30,849 nucleotides of DNA from Gudongella sp046224405 (GCF_046224405.1 NZ_JBJXRK010000029.1:1-30849), one strand, 5' to 3'. Positions 24,210 to 30,849 are shown, counted from the stretch's first letter. A program made the numbers and translations. The notes: a model not told the origin generated them from the letters alone.

Positions 24210-25133
24210 CTATTCACTAATGGCGTTCTTTTTGCTGTTTCTGCCTATGATGTTATCACCCTGGGAAATCAGCATTCCCGCAAGCATAAGAAAGGCTCCA
24301 AAGTATCCCCTCAGTGACATGATCTCCCCTAGAAGGACCGCTCCCCCAAGAGCCGCAAACACCGCTTCGGTGCTTAATGCAATGGCTGCATGGGAAGGTT
24401 TTGCATGCCTTTGGGCCACAACCTGCAGTGTATAGGCAACACCAACTGACATCAAGCCTCCGTAAAGTATCGGGACTCCTGCGCTTAAGATATTTGCAAC
24501 CTGGATATCCTCAAACACAAGCGCAACCATAAGGCTCAACAAGGAGCAGGTAGCAAACTGTGCCGATGAAAGCTTCAGGGTGTTGACCTTTGAGGCAAAG
24601 TGTCCTATCACAAGGATGTGGGTTGCCCAGAAGAAGGCTCCAATAAGCTGTAAAAGGTCTCCAAACTGGATGGTCAAATCCTCGTTGATGCTAAGGAAGT
24701 ATAATCCTATTGCAGCTACGATTGCTCCAACCCAGATAAATCCATTGGATTTCTGCTTTATAAAGAGACCCAATATGGGCACAAGTACTATGTATAGGCT
24801 TGTAATAAAGCCGGCCTTACCTGCAGTTGTATAGATCAGACCAACCTGCTGGAGGGCTGCAGCTGTGAAAAGAACGCTGCCAGCAATCATTCCGTACATG
24901 AAAATCTTCCTAGTGTCATTCTCGCCCGCATCCTCAGCTATTCCCTTCCTTTTGTTGGACCCCTCCACAAAATATATCACAGGTATAAGGGAAAGGCTTC
25001 CCAGTGCGAACCTTAATGCATTGAAGGTGAATGCCCCCAGATAGTCCATTCCAATCCTCTGTGCCACAAAGGCCAACCCCCATATTGCAGCTGTCAAAAG
25101 CAGCAAGAGACTTGATCTCAATTCCTTGGTCAT
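24210..25133 (-). CDS. EamA/DMT-family transporter
   Basis: 307 aa from the ATG at 25133, which has GGGGG eight bases upstream; the earlier ATG at 25139 is too near it. Ten TM helices in two EamA repeats (about 8-150 and 160-295). Signature pieces are AAIWGLAFVAQRIGMDYLG in repeat 1, and TGEAVFAALGG-like STEAVFAALGGAVLLGE near the end of repeat 2. The family exports or imports small metabolites, often amino acids or nucleobases; substrate unknown. Single-gene transcript with its own terminator, divergent from the riboswitch-controlled surface gene. Confidence 0.9.
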   Translation of the reverse strand: MTKELRSSLLLLLTAAIWGLAFVAQRIGMDYLGAFTFNALRFALGSLSLIPVIYFVEGSNKRKGIAEDAGENDTRKIFMYGMIAGSVLFTAAALQQVGLIYTTAGKAGFITSLYIVLVPILGLFIKQKSNGFIWVGAIVAAIGLYFLSINEDLTIQFGDLLQLIGAFFWATHILVIGHFASKVNTLKLSSAQFATCSLLSLMVALVFEDIQVANILSAGVPILYGGLMSVGVAYTLQVVAQRHAKPSHAAIALSTEAVFAALGGAVLLGEIMSLRGYFGAFLMLAGMLISQGDNIIGRNSKKNAISE

Positions 25134-25367
25134 TGTCATATCCCCCAGTTTTAGCTATTTTTATCCTATTCCCTCTTTTCATTGTACAGGAAGTGTAAAT
25201 TTATTTCTACCCCCTAAAACTGCATGAAGGTTTCTTGCATAATAATTACGTTTTCAAAACAAAATCTTGAAAACTTTTTAACGATTTATAGTGGTAGTTT
25301 ATGAAATTAGGGGTATATTATTAGCGAGATATGTTATTATGTAAAAACTGAAGTACATAAACTATAT

Positions 25368-25452
25368 GGAGGCATTGATTAGGGGGGATTACTATGGACG
25401 CTTTCCCCCTTATGAGCCAATAGCGTAACCGACCAAGATGGTCGGTTTTTTT
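25368..25452 (+). promoter_or_regulatory. Class II cyclic-di-GMP riboswitch with overlapping terminator, copy 1
   Basis: Pattern in order: GGAGGCATTGATT, stem arm AGGGGGGA (25381-25388), loop TTACTATGG, pseudoknot arm ACGCT (25398-25402), T, stem arm TCCCCCTT (25404-25411), ATGAGCCAAT, pseudoknot arm AGCGT (25422-25426), then AACCGACC. Arm lengths, the pseudoknot, the TGAGnnAnT linker and the AACCG that follows match the GEMM-II/cyclic-di-GMP-II aptamer as I recall it from Clostridium acetobutylicum. AACCGACC (25427-25434) is also the first arm of a terminator with GGTCGGTT (25440-25447) and T7, so a bound aptamer should prevent termination: an ON switch for the surface gene at 25750. Confidence 0.88.
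25427..25452 (+). terminator. Riboswitch-controlled terminator, copy 1
   Basis: AACCGACC, loop AAGAT, GGTCGGTT, then T to 25452. Shares its first arm with the aptamer core. Confidence 0.9.
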
Positions 25453-25487
25453 GTGTATAATATATTAAACAAACCTCAAAAAATGAA

Positions 25488-25560
25488 GGAACCCGGAGAG
25501 CCTGGTCAGCATAGCCGGATTCCTGCAACATCCAATCCTCGCTAAAGGTCTGTTTGTTGT
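25488..25560 (+). ncRNA. Unassigned two-hairpin leader RNA module, copy 1
   Basis: Hairpin 1: GGAACCCGG (25488-25496) with CCGGATTCC (25515-25523), one mismatch, enclosing an 18-base loop with GCCTGG-T-CAGC-A-TA. Hairpin 2: GCAAC (25525-25529) with GTTGT (25556-25560), enclosing a weaker AATCCT/AGGT pairing. The same module with the same loop occurs at 28731 in the second leader. It lies between the riboswitch terminator and the micro-ORF. I know no RNA family that fits; function unknown. Confidence 0.65.
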
Positions 25561-25627
25561 GTCTATATTATACTATTTTAGCCATTTTAAATCAATCATA
25601 AATCTAAAACTTAAGGAGGTGTTGCGG

Positions 25628-25651
25628 ATGATGGGTTGCATAAGCAAATAA
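25628..25651 (+). CDS. Leader micro-ORF, copy 1 (truncated form)
   Basis: ATG at 25628 with AAGGAGGTG eight bases before it encodes MMGCISK and a TAA. Copy 2 (28875) reads MLGCRSKILCKEVR. If one A is restored to the A3 run at 25646-25648 (A4 in copy 2), copy 1 reads on as MMGCISKINYEEVIG, which aligns over the full length. A second AGGAGGTG (25659-25665) falls at the end of the restored frame. Translation is plausible but unproven; it may be a leader peptide, or only conserved ribosome-binding RNA. Confidence 0.45.
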   Translation: MMGCISK

Positions 25652-25749
25652 ATTACGAGGAGGTGATTGGATAACAATTGATTAGTTTCAAACTTAATAG
25701 AAATTCCCTTAATTGATGGTAACGAAATATATTTTGAGGAGGAAAAATG

Positions 25750-28374
25750 ATGAAACCGAGAAAATGGTCTTCAATTTTACTGGCTTTGACCATGATATTG
25801 GCACTGATTCCGGCAAATGCATTTGCAGAGCCCGAGCCAATAGTCGAACCTAACTTTGGATTTGTTCCAAACTCTGGTGAAGCAAGTGTATCAAAGGTTG
25901 ACTTGGTCAATAAAACTGAAGTTGCCAGGTATTACACTCAACCACGTGTAAGCCCGACAGCAGATTACAACTGGCGTACCTCACGTATTGCCATGGACGC
26001 TTACGGCAATGCCTGGGTGCTTAATACAGGTGCAGATGGCGTTAATCTTCAAGGTTCAGTTGTTAGAATTCAAGCAGATACTACAGGCTTGACAACACAT
26101 GCCTACCCTGACCCAGTGCTTGCATTCGGTACAGACGAAGCTGTCAAGGTATTCAATGTTGGTGGACTTGGTGATATGCCAAGGGCAATTGCTATAGACG
26201 AGGATGGATATATTTGGATAGGCTTCTACAGCAGCGGAGCGTTGATGAAGTTTGAATTTGACGGAACAGACTTAAATCAAGTAGGAGAAACAATAGTTAC
26301 AAATCCAAAGTTAAATTTCTATGAAATGAAATTCGCACCTGATGGGATGCTCTATATCTCAAGCAGAAACTCTACACCTACTAGAAGTGGAGATTATGGA
26401 GTTTGGAGCTTTAACCCAAACAATGGTGAATTTACTGAAGAATGGAATGTAGACTCTCCATACTCATTACTTATCGACCCTGATTCAGGTCAGGTGTATG
26501 CAACAAGCTATAGTAATGTATTATGGATTAAGGGAACAGGTACTGTGGCTATCTCAGGAGCACAGAACCTTCGTGGTATGTCATTTAACGGACTGGGCAA
26601 AATCTGGATAGCAAGCACAACTGCAGGATCCGGTGGAAATCGGGTCTGCTGGTATGACATTGGAGCTGGCACAAGTGGATATATTACATTGCCTATCGGT
26701 ACAACACCAGTTGGTGTTGGAATGGATGAGGCTGGCTTGATGTGGGCAGTTTGCCGTACTGATGGAGATACATCAGGTGGTTACTTGGTAGCATTTGATC
26801 CTCATGATGGAAGTCCTGAGGGCTCAATCAAGGTCGGCTACAGACCATATGCCTATGGTGACTTTGTAATGCCAGTACCAAGGTATTGCATCGAAGGTAC
26901 CAAAACAGAAGACTTTTACACTGGACTTAAAACAAGAGTTCCATTGGAAGACTGGTCAATCTATCTGTATGATCGTACATTAGACCCAGGTGAAATACCA
27001 GGTGTTGCAACAGAAGGATTGCTGGCTTCCACAATGACAGATGAGTTTGGCGACTACAAGTTCTGCGGCCTAGTTGCAGGAACCTATTATGTATACGAGA
27101 TGTTTGATGACTGCTATGGGCCATTTGATCCAATCAGCGGTATGATAGAGGTTACTCTACCTGATGATGGTAATGATGGCAATGCAGTGGACCAGGATTT
27201 TGTAAACAGACGAGGCAAAATCCAAGGTATAAAATTTAAAGATACTCTTGGAACTGGTACTACCCTATCAGGTTGGGAAATCTTGCTTTACAAGGGAGAA
27301 CCAGCCGTTGGTGAACCGAATAAAGCTGATGCTTTCAAGTGGACAACTACTGATAGCAATGGTTTCTATTTCTTCGATCTTCTATGCCCAGACACATATT
27401 TTGTATATGAGTTAATGCAGGATGGTTGGGTACAAACATATCCGACCGAGGGATTCTGGACAGTTGAACTCGCTGCTGGTGTTAGGGCAACAGGTAAGCA
27501 TTTTGTGAACGAAGAAGAAGAATTCTTTGACCTGTGCGGCTTCAAGTATGGTCTTGACTATGCTGGCTTCATGGATGATCCATGGCCAACTGACAATCCT
27601 CTTCCTGGATGGACAATAATCCTTGAAAGATTTGAGGATGATGAGTGGGTTGAAATCGATAGAGATGTAACCAACTCATTAGGCAAATACTGCTTCCTTG
27701 ATCTTCCTGCAGGAGAGTACAGATTGTCAGAAGAGGCAGATGGTGAGAAGGATGGATTCTGGATGATGAATGGCAAGTACTGGCTTCAAGTAGGCCCAGA
27801 GGACAAATATATATTTGCCAGCTTGCCTGAAGATGGAATGGAATGTGGCGATTGTGGCGAAATTTCAATTGACTGCATATGCCCACCACCTCCAGTAGAA
27901 AAATCATTTGACTTCTACAACCTGTGCCACACTGATGAGACCGCCTGGATGTTTGGTGACATTCTTCACTCAGATTTGGGTATCCCTGCTCAGAATTGGG
28001 GCTGGAGCTTAGGATTGGGTATTGTTGAGCAAAGTACAGATCCATATCCAATTGAAGAAAATGTACCAATCTACGCAGGTGCAGCCCAAAACGATATCAC
28101 AAAAGGATACCTGATAGGTCATCTTGATATCTGGTGGAATGGTACTGATGTTGAGATTAGAAATGTAGACATTGATGAGAATATAGTTGAAATGAATATG
28201 ATGGTATGGATCGGAAATACAGAGTTGCCACTGTTTAGAGGCGCAATGACCAATGCACCTGGTAAACTTATAATTGATCCTGCTATCGATTACAGTAAAC
28301 CAGTATTTGTGGCAGTTCACTTTGATTCATATGTACCATGTGGATTTCCACATCCAGAAGTAATGCCAGAATAG
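25750..28374 (+). CDS. Secreted surface protein: Vgb-like propeller plus SdrD/Cna-B domains
   Basis: 874 aa from the second ATG, seven bases after AGGAGG. Signal peptide to about residue 27 (ANAFAEPEP). Residues about 60-370 look like a beta propeller of the NHL/streptogramin-lyase type, with repeated AIAIDEDGYIWIG, MKFAPDGMLYIS, SLLIDPDSGQVYA and GVGMDEAGLMWAV blades. Residues about 380-690 are three SdrD B-like/Cna-B domains (G-Y/W-x-I-x-L-Y and DxxGxYxFxxLxxGxYxVYE). Then a Cys-rich hinge (ECGDCGEISIDCICPPPP) and a unique 160-residue C-terminal domain. No LPxTG, SLH or TM anchor, so attachment is unknown. Controlled by the leader riboswitch. Probably an adhesin or matrix protein. Confidence 0.85.
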   Translation: MKPRKWSSILLALTMILALIPANAFAEPEPIVEPNFGFVPNSGEASVSKVDLVNKTEVARYYTQPRVSPTADYNWRTSRIAMDAYGNAWVLNTGADGVNLQGSVVRIQADTTGLTTHAYPDPVLAFGTDEAVKVFNVGGLGDMPRAIAIDEDGYIWIGFYSSGALMKFEFDGTDLNQVGETIVTNPKLNFYEMKFAPDGMLYISSRNSTPTRSGDYGVWSFNPNNGEFTEEWNVDSPYSLLIDPDSGQVYATSYSNVLWIKGTGTVAISGAQNLRGMSFNGLGKIWIASTTAGSGGNRVCWYDIGAGTSGYITLPIGTTPVGVGMDEAGLMWAVCRTDGDTSGGYLVAFDPHDGSPEGSIKVGYRPYAYGDFVMPVPRYCIEGTKTEDFYTGLKTRVPLEDWSIYLYDRTLDPGEIPGVATEGLLASTMTDEFGDYKFCGLVAGTYYVYEMFDDCYGPFDPISGMIEVTLPDDGNDGNAVDQDFVNRRGKIQGIKFKDTLGTGTTLSGWEILLYKGEPAVGEPNKADAFKWTTTDSNGFYFFDLLCPDTYFVYELMQDGWVQTYPTEGFWTVELAAGVRATGKHFVNEEEEFFDLCGFKYGLDYAGFMDDPWPTDNPLPGWTIILERFEDDEWVEIDRDVTNSLGKYCFLDLPAGEYRLSEEADGEKDGFWMMNGKYWLQVGPEDKYIFASLPEDGMECGDCGEISIDCICPPPPVEKSFDFYNLCHTDETAWMFGDILHSDLGIPAQNWGWSLGLGIVEQSTDPYPIEENVPIYAGAAQNDITKGYLIGHLDIWWNGTDVEIRNVDIDENIVEMNMMVWIGNTELPLFRGAMTNAPGKLIIDPAIDYSKPVFVAVHFDSYVPCGFPHPEVMPE

Positions 28375-28409
28375 TAGGAATCAGATATCAGCAAATAGAT
28401 GCAGTAGTC

Positions 28410-28446
28410 TTAAGAGGGTTGGAAGCCAGGTTTCCAACCCTCTTAA
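28410..28446 (+). terminator. Terminator of surface protein 1
   Basis: Perfect 15-bp stem TTAAGAGGGTTGGAA / TTCCAACCCTCTTAA with a 7-base loop, 36 bases past the stop. The T-tract is short (CTTTAG). Confidence 0.8.
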
Positions 28447-28600
28447 CTTTAGATCAGCTCAAAACAACTCTAATTTTAGTCATCACATTTTATTGAGAAG
28501 GCAATGTGTAGTATTTTTGTAATTTTTACAATAAATTCATATTCAAGGTAGAGTAATGAAGTTTTATGGGGGTATAGTATAACTGAAATATAGTATTTTT

Positions 28601-28685
28601 GGTGGCCGTGATTAAAGGGAATTATTATGGACGCTTTTCCTTTTATGAGCCAATAGCGTAACCGACCTTTTGGTCGGTTTTTGTA
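28601..28685 (+). promoter_or_regulatory. Class II cyclic-di-GMP riboswitch with overlapping terminator, copy 2
   Basis: Same order as copy 1: GGTGGCCGTGATT, stem arm AAAGGGAA (28614-28621), loop TTATTATGG, ACGCT (28631-28635), T, stem arm TTTCCTTT-like (28636-28643), TATGAGCCAAT, AGCGT (28655-28659), AACCGACC. The stem differs from copy 1 at most positions yet still pairs over eight bases, which is covariation. AACCGACC (28660-28667) pairs with GGTCGGTT (28672-28679) in the terminator. Governs the surface gene at 29000. Confidence 0.88.
28660..28682 (+). terminator. Riboswitch-controlled terminator, copy 2
   Basis: AACCGACC, loop TTTT, GGTCGGTT and a T-tract of five. The first arm is part of the aptamer. 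Confidence 0.88.
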
Positions 28686-28730
28686 GTTTTTGAGACCCTG
28701 TTTTTATGGGAATCGATTCTAAATAGAGAA

Positions 28731-28804
28731 GGAATCCGGGGTGCCTGGACAGCTATACCGGATTCCTGCAACTTCCAATCCTATGTATAGGTTTGGCTTG
28801 TTGT
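28731..28804 (+). ncRNA. Unassigned two-hairpin leader RNA module, copy 2
   Basis: Hairpin 1: GGAATCCGG (28731-28739) and CCGGATTCC (28758-28766), perfect nine pairs, with the loop GCCTGG-A-CAGC-T-TA as in copy 1. Hairpin 2: GCAAC (28768-28772) and GTTGT (28800-28804) enclosing CCAATCCTA / TAGGTTTGG. The inner stem is stronger than in copy 1. Confidence 0.65.
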
Positions 28805-28874
28805 GCTTTTACTATACCATATTTAGCCTTTTACAATCAATTGAATATACATAAAATTCAAGGAGGTGGTGCGT

Positions 28875-28919
28875 ATGTTGGGGTGTAGAAGCAAAATACT
28901 TTGTAAGGAGGTGAGATAA
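28875..28919 (+). CDS. Leader micro-ORF, copy 2
   Basis: ATG at 28875, led by AAGGAGGTGG, encodes MLGCRSKILCKEVR and TAA. Its second half contains AAGGAGGTGAG, so it could also present a ribosome site for what follows. It aligns with the copy 1 micro-ORF (M-[ML]-G-C-x-S-K). No known peptide family recognised. Confidence 0.5.
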   Translation: MLGCRSKILCKEVR

Positions 28920-28999
28920 TAGAACATTCGACAATAAATCTTGACTAGTTTTCCCATAATTAATGGTAAAAATAATTTCTACAAGAAAGGAGAATTTAT

Positions 29000-30849
29000 A
29001 TGTATGCGAGCATGGTAAAGCGTAGCACGAATAAATTTCGGCTGATTTTTATAGTTACGCTTGCAATGGTACTGCAGCTTCTAATGCCAATGTCGCTTGT
29101 TTACGCAGGTGACAACGACCTGTTCCCTCATGCCTTCAACATCGGCCAAAACTTCAACAACAATGGCTGGAGCTCTGGTAATGCAGGAAAAACCTATGAA
29201 GAGGGTGAATGGGTTTCATTCATTACCAGGATAGACAATGTTGTCTGGGATCAGAATTCGTCATCAGCGCTGGATAGAGTTGGTACTGAATTTACTTTCT
29301 ATCAGGACAGCAGTGTGGCTAAGGATGGTAAGGGATCAGTGTTCTTTGACCTTGTCAGAAACATTTCTGTAAGTACAGACCCGACTGTCTTTACCAACAA
29401 CTACGGATTCCCTGATATGAATGGTAATCCTTACCCAATAACAGATAGGGATACTGCGAACATTGCACAGAATGAGGACAATGAGTATATTTTTAGTAGC
29501 TTTAGCAAAATAGATCTTTCTGAACAAGAAATCAAGGAGCAAATCAATATCTCTGCTGCATATGCAAAAGGTCAATCTACAGATATAATAGGTAGCAGAT
29601 TTGACACAACAAGGGTTTGGTATGTTACCAGGGATCAGATACTTGATGCATTGGAGCTTGAAGAAGCAGATCCAAAACCTGGCACAATCTATGTATATTA
29701 TCAGATGCACCTTGCAAGATCATTCCTTTGGAACAGCTTGGGAGACCTTGACGGAGACCCAATGACACCTGATGTTCCACTTATAAATGTTTATTCAGAA
29801 GAGACAGCACCTCCCTATGACTGGGGTGGATGGCTATACACTGAGGACTTCCTTGGTATGACAACATCCTATGGCGCTGGACTTTACAGTAACGGATCAC
29901 CTTCCAACTCACAGACCTATTTCAGAACAGCAGGTGGTTCAACTGCAGGAGCAAAGACCTTGCCGATGCCAAGCGTTGGGATTCCTGAAGCAAGAATATC
30001 CGGATACAAATTCAATGACTTAAATAATAACGAAATATGGGATCCGGGCGAGCCCCCAATTGAAGGCTGGCCAATTACAATTAGATTTGACCTGTATGAT
30101 ATTCACAATGTGGAAAAAACAATAATGACAGATTCCAATGGATACTTCCTTTTCGATCACCTGTCATACAACTTTGTCTATGAGATCACAGAAGGAGTCA
30201 TGGAGGGCTACACCCAGTCATATCCAACGCTCTCTTCAATGGGAGAAGGAATGTATGTTGACCCTTCAGGTCCATCCTACAACCGAGATACTTCCTGGTG
30301 GAAGGTACCATTTGATGTTACGGAGGACAGCTCCTACGACGAAATGGACAGGGCTGATATAGGTTGGAGTGCAAAACCTGGTATCAACAACACTTCAATA
30401 ACCAATGCAAACTTTGGAAATACCAGAGGTGGTTACCTGAAGCTGATCAAGACATGGTCTGGTTATCCAGATGGCTTTGATGACTTCCCTGATGAAGTGA
30501 CTGGAACCATCACCGGCCCTTACGGATACGATGAAACATTTACGATTGAACCTGATGAATTTGGTGTTTGGGAGGAAATCATTGGTCCATTGCCTCCTGG
30601 TGAATACACCATTGATGAGGATGATGTTTTAGGCTGGAGCACTACACTAAATCCTGCCGATGGCAAGGTTGATGTAACTGCTGGTACCGAGGCTCAGGCT
30701 GCAAGCATCAGCATAATAAACAGCTTGGATAAGGGCTATCTGAAGATCGTCAAGACATGGTCTGGTTATCCAGATGGCTTTGATGACTTCCCTGATGAAG
30801 TGACTGGAACCATCACCGGCCCTTACGGATACGATGAAACATTTGAGAT
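29000..30849 (+). CDS. Secreted surface protein with SdrD-like and tandem repeat domains (partial)
   Basis: The frame is open from ATG 29000 (AGAAAGGAGA six bases upstream) to the window end: at least 616 aa, C-terminus missing. Signal peptide to about residue 36 (LMPMSLVYAGD). Residues about 37-330 form an N-terminal domain with no clear family. An SdrD B-like domain follows near 333-470: ISGYKFNDLNNNEIWDPGEP then DSNGYFLFDHL. From about residue 475 begin tandem beta-sandwich repeats of 101 residues starting GYLKLIKTWSGYPDGFDDFP; the window ends early in the second copy. Riboswitch-controlled like its neighbour; likely a large adhesin. Any wall anchor would be beyond the window. Confidence 0.85.
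   Translation, partial: MYASMVKRSTNKFRLIFIVTLAMVLQLLMPMSLVYAGDNDLFPHAFNIGQNFNNNGWSSGNAGKTYEEGEWVSFITRIDNVVWDQNSSSALDRVGTEFTFYQDSSVAKDGKGSVFFDLVRNISVSTDPTVFTNNYGFPDMNGNPYPITDRDTANIAQNEDNEYIFSSFSKIDLSEQEIKEQINISAAYAKGQSTDIIGSRFDTTRVWYVTRDQILDALELEEADPKPGTIYVYYQMHLARSFLWNSLGDLDGDPMTPDVPLINVYSEETAPPYDWGGWLYTEDFLGMTTSYGAGLYSNGSPSNSQTYFRTAGGSTAGAKTLPMPSVGIPEARISGYKFNDLNNNEIWDPGEPPIEGWPITIRFDLYDIHNVEKTIMTDSNGYFLFDHLSYNFVYEITEGVMEGYTQSYPTLSSMGEGMYVDPSGPSYNRDTSWWKVPFDVTEDSSYDEMDRADIGWSAKPGINNTSITNANFGNTRGGYLKLIKTWSGYPDGFDDFPDEVTGTITGPYGYDETFTIEPDEFGVWEEIIGPLPPGEYTIDEDDVLGWSTTLNPADGKVDVTAGTEAQAASISIINSLDKGYLKIVKTWSGYPDGFDDFPDEVTGTITGPYGYDETFE
30448..30541 (+). repeat. Repeat unit 1, near-identical block in surface gene 2
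   Basis: 94 bases identical to 30751-30844, offset 303 bases (101 codons). It encodes the first strands of the repeat domain (KTWSGYPDGFDDFPDEVTG and on). Confidence 0.9.
30751..30844 (+). repeat. Repeat unit 2, near-identical block in surface gene 2
   Basis: Second copy of the 94-base block; the sequence diverges just after it (ACG versus GAG). The array probably continues past the window. Confidence 0.9.

Larger units (their letters stand above)
25140..25746. other. Long non-coding leader region before surface protein 1
   Basis: This 600-base gap holds the EamA promoter side (25140-25250), an A/T-rich stretch with GGGGTATA (25311-25318) that recurs as GGGGGTATA before copy 2, then the riboswitch, the two-hairpin module, the micro-ORF and a conserved TAATTGATGGTAA block (25709-25721). 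No sure -35/-10 pair was found for the leader transcript; TACATAAACTATAT just before the aptamer is a candidate -10 area. Confidence 0.6.
28447..28999 (+). other. Long non-coding leader region before surface protein 2
   Basis: Besides the riboswitch, module and micro-ORF, this region holds GGGGGTATA (28568-28576) and TATAGT (28589-28594; possible -10) upstream of the aptamer. A TAATTAATGGTAA block near 28959-28971 is shared with leader 1. From the aptamer to the gene, the two leaders align almost end to end, about 380 nt each. Confidence 0.6.

Noticed and set aside
25368..25560. Class I cyclic-di-GMP riboswitch or other well-known aptamers (SAM, TPP, FMN, cobalamin, T-box)
   Set aside because: None of their core signatures is present; the pseudoknot and AACCG tail fit class II only.
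25453..25746. Group I intron ribozyme after the riboswitch, as in Clostridioides difficile
   Set aside because: The space is under 300 bases, no P3-P9 core or typical guanosine-site pairing is visible, and the hairpins present are simple and repeated in copy 2.
25653..25910. Minus-strand frame over the leader and signal peptide of surface gene 1
   Set aside because: Overlaps conserved leader elements and the plus-strand gene; no ribosome site.
29336..29710. 124-codon open frame on the minus strand
   Set aside because: It lies wholly inside the surface-protein gene on the other strand, has no ribosome site, and has an unlikely composition.
1..30849. CRISPR arrays, tRNA or rRNA genes, and insertion-sequence ends
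   Set aside because: No regularly spaced repeats, cloverleaf patterns or transposase-like frames were seen.

Overview
The window looks like a stretch of a low-GC Gram-positive chromosome, most likely from the class Clostridia. The reasons are the strong AGGAGG-type ribosome sites, S-layer-homology export, SHOCT proteins, an LDCC-motif peptide, intrinsic terminators and class II cyclic-di-GMP riboswitches. The species cannot be named from sequence alone. No phage genes, insertion sequences, rRNA, tRNA or CRISPR arrays were seen.

Layout. 0-3.4 kb: small housekeeping genes (YdbC/PC4-like DNA-binding protein, TraX-family membrane protein, MoaD/ThiS-like sulfur carrier), a heme catalase, and a tiny dicluster ferredoxin behind a CsoR-like palindrome. 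3.4-7.3 kb: a DUF4153 membrane protein and an SLH-anchored HtrA-like protease. 7.5-11.8 kb: poorly known envelope genes, including three paralogous small two-TM proteins that share a Cys motif, a large coiled-coil protein with an HPD motif, a lipoprotein and a secreted stalk-domain protein. 12-15.4 kb: an archaeal-type D-aminoacyl-tRNA deacylase, a LysE-type exporter, a GNAT gene interrupted by an in-frame TAA, and an APH-fold kinase. 15.4-20.9 kb: three cyclic-di-GMP enzymes (PAS-GGDEF-HD-GYP; dCache-degenerate GGDEF-EAL with an N-terminal frameshift; a membrane diguanylate cyclase). 21-24.1 kb: a six-gene envelope or metal-stress two-component operon that ends in a 38-aa LDCC peptide. 24.2-25.1 kb: an EamA transporter. 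25.2 kb to the end: two large secreted SdrD/Cna-B-type surface proteins, each behind a homologous leader of about 380 nt.

The main story is the right-hand end. Each surface-protein leader begins with an H-type pseudoknot that matches the class II cyclic-di-GMP riboswitch (GEMM-II). The 3' strand of the aptamer, AACCGACC, is also the 5' arm of an intrinsic terminator. Ligand binding should therefore block termination and switch the adhesins ON. The neighbouring genes make and destroy cyclic-di-GMP, so signal production, signal removal and signal-controlled surface proteins lie within 16 kb. Downstream of each riboswitch are two further conserved parts that I cannot assign to a known family: a two-hairpin RNA module with an invariant loop (GCCTGG-N-CAGC), and a ribosome-site-led micro-ORF (M-[ML]-G-C-x-S-K). 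Copy 1 of the micro-ORF is shortened by a one-base deletion. These two parts are the best candidates for undescribed biology in the window.

Two genes carry visible lesions: a TAA inside the GNAT gene at 14439, and an A8 homopolymer frameshift in the EAL gene at 19662. They may be real decay, phase variation or sequencing errors.
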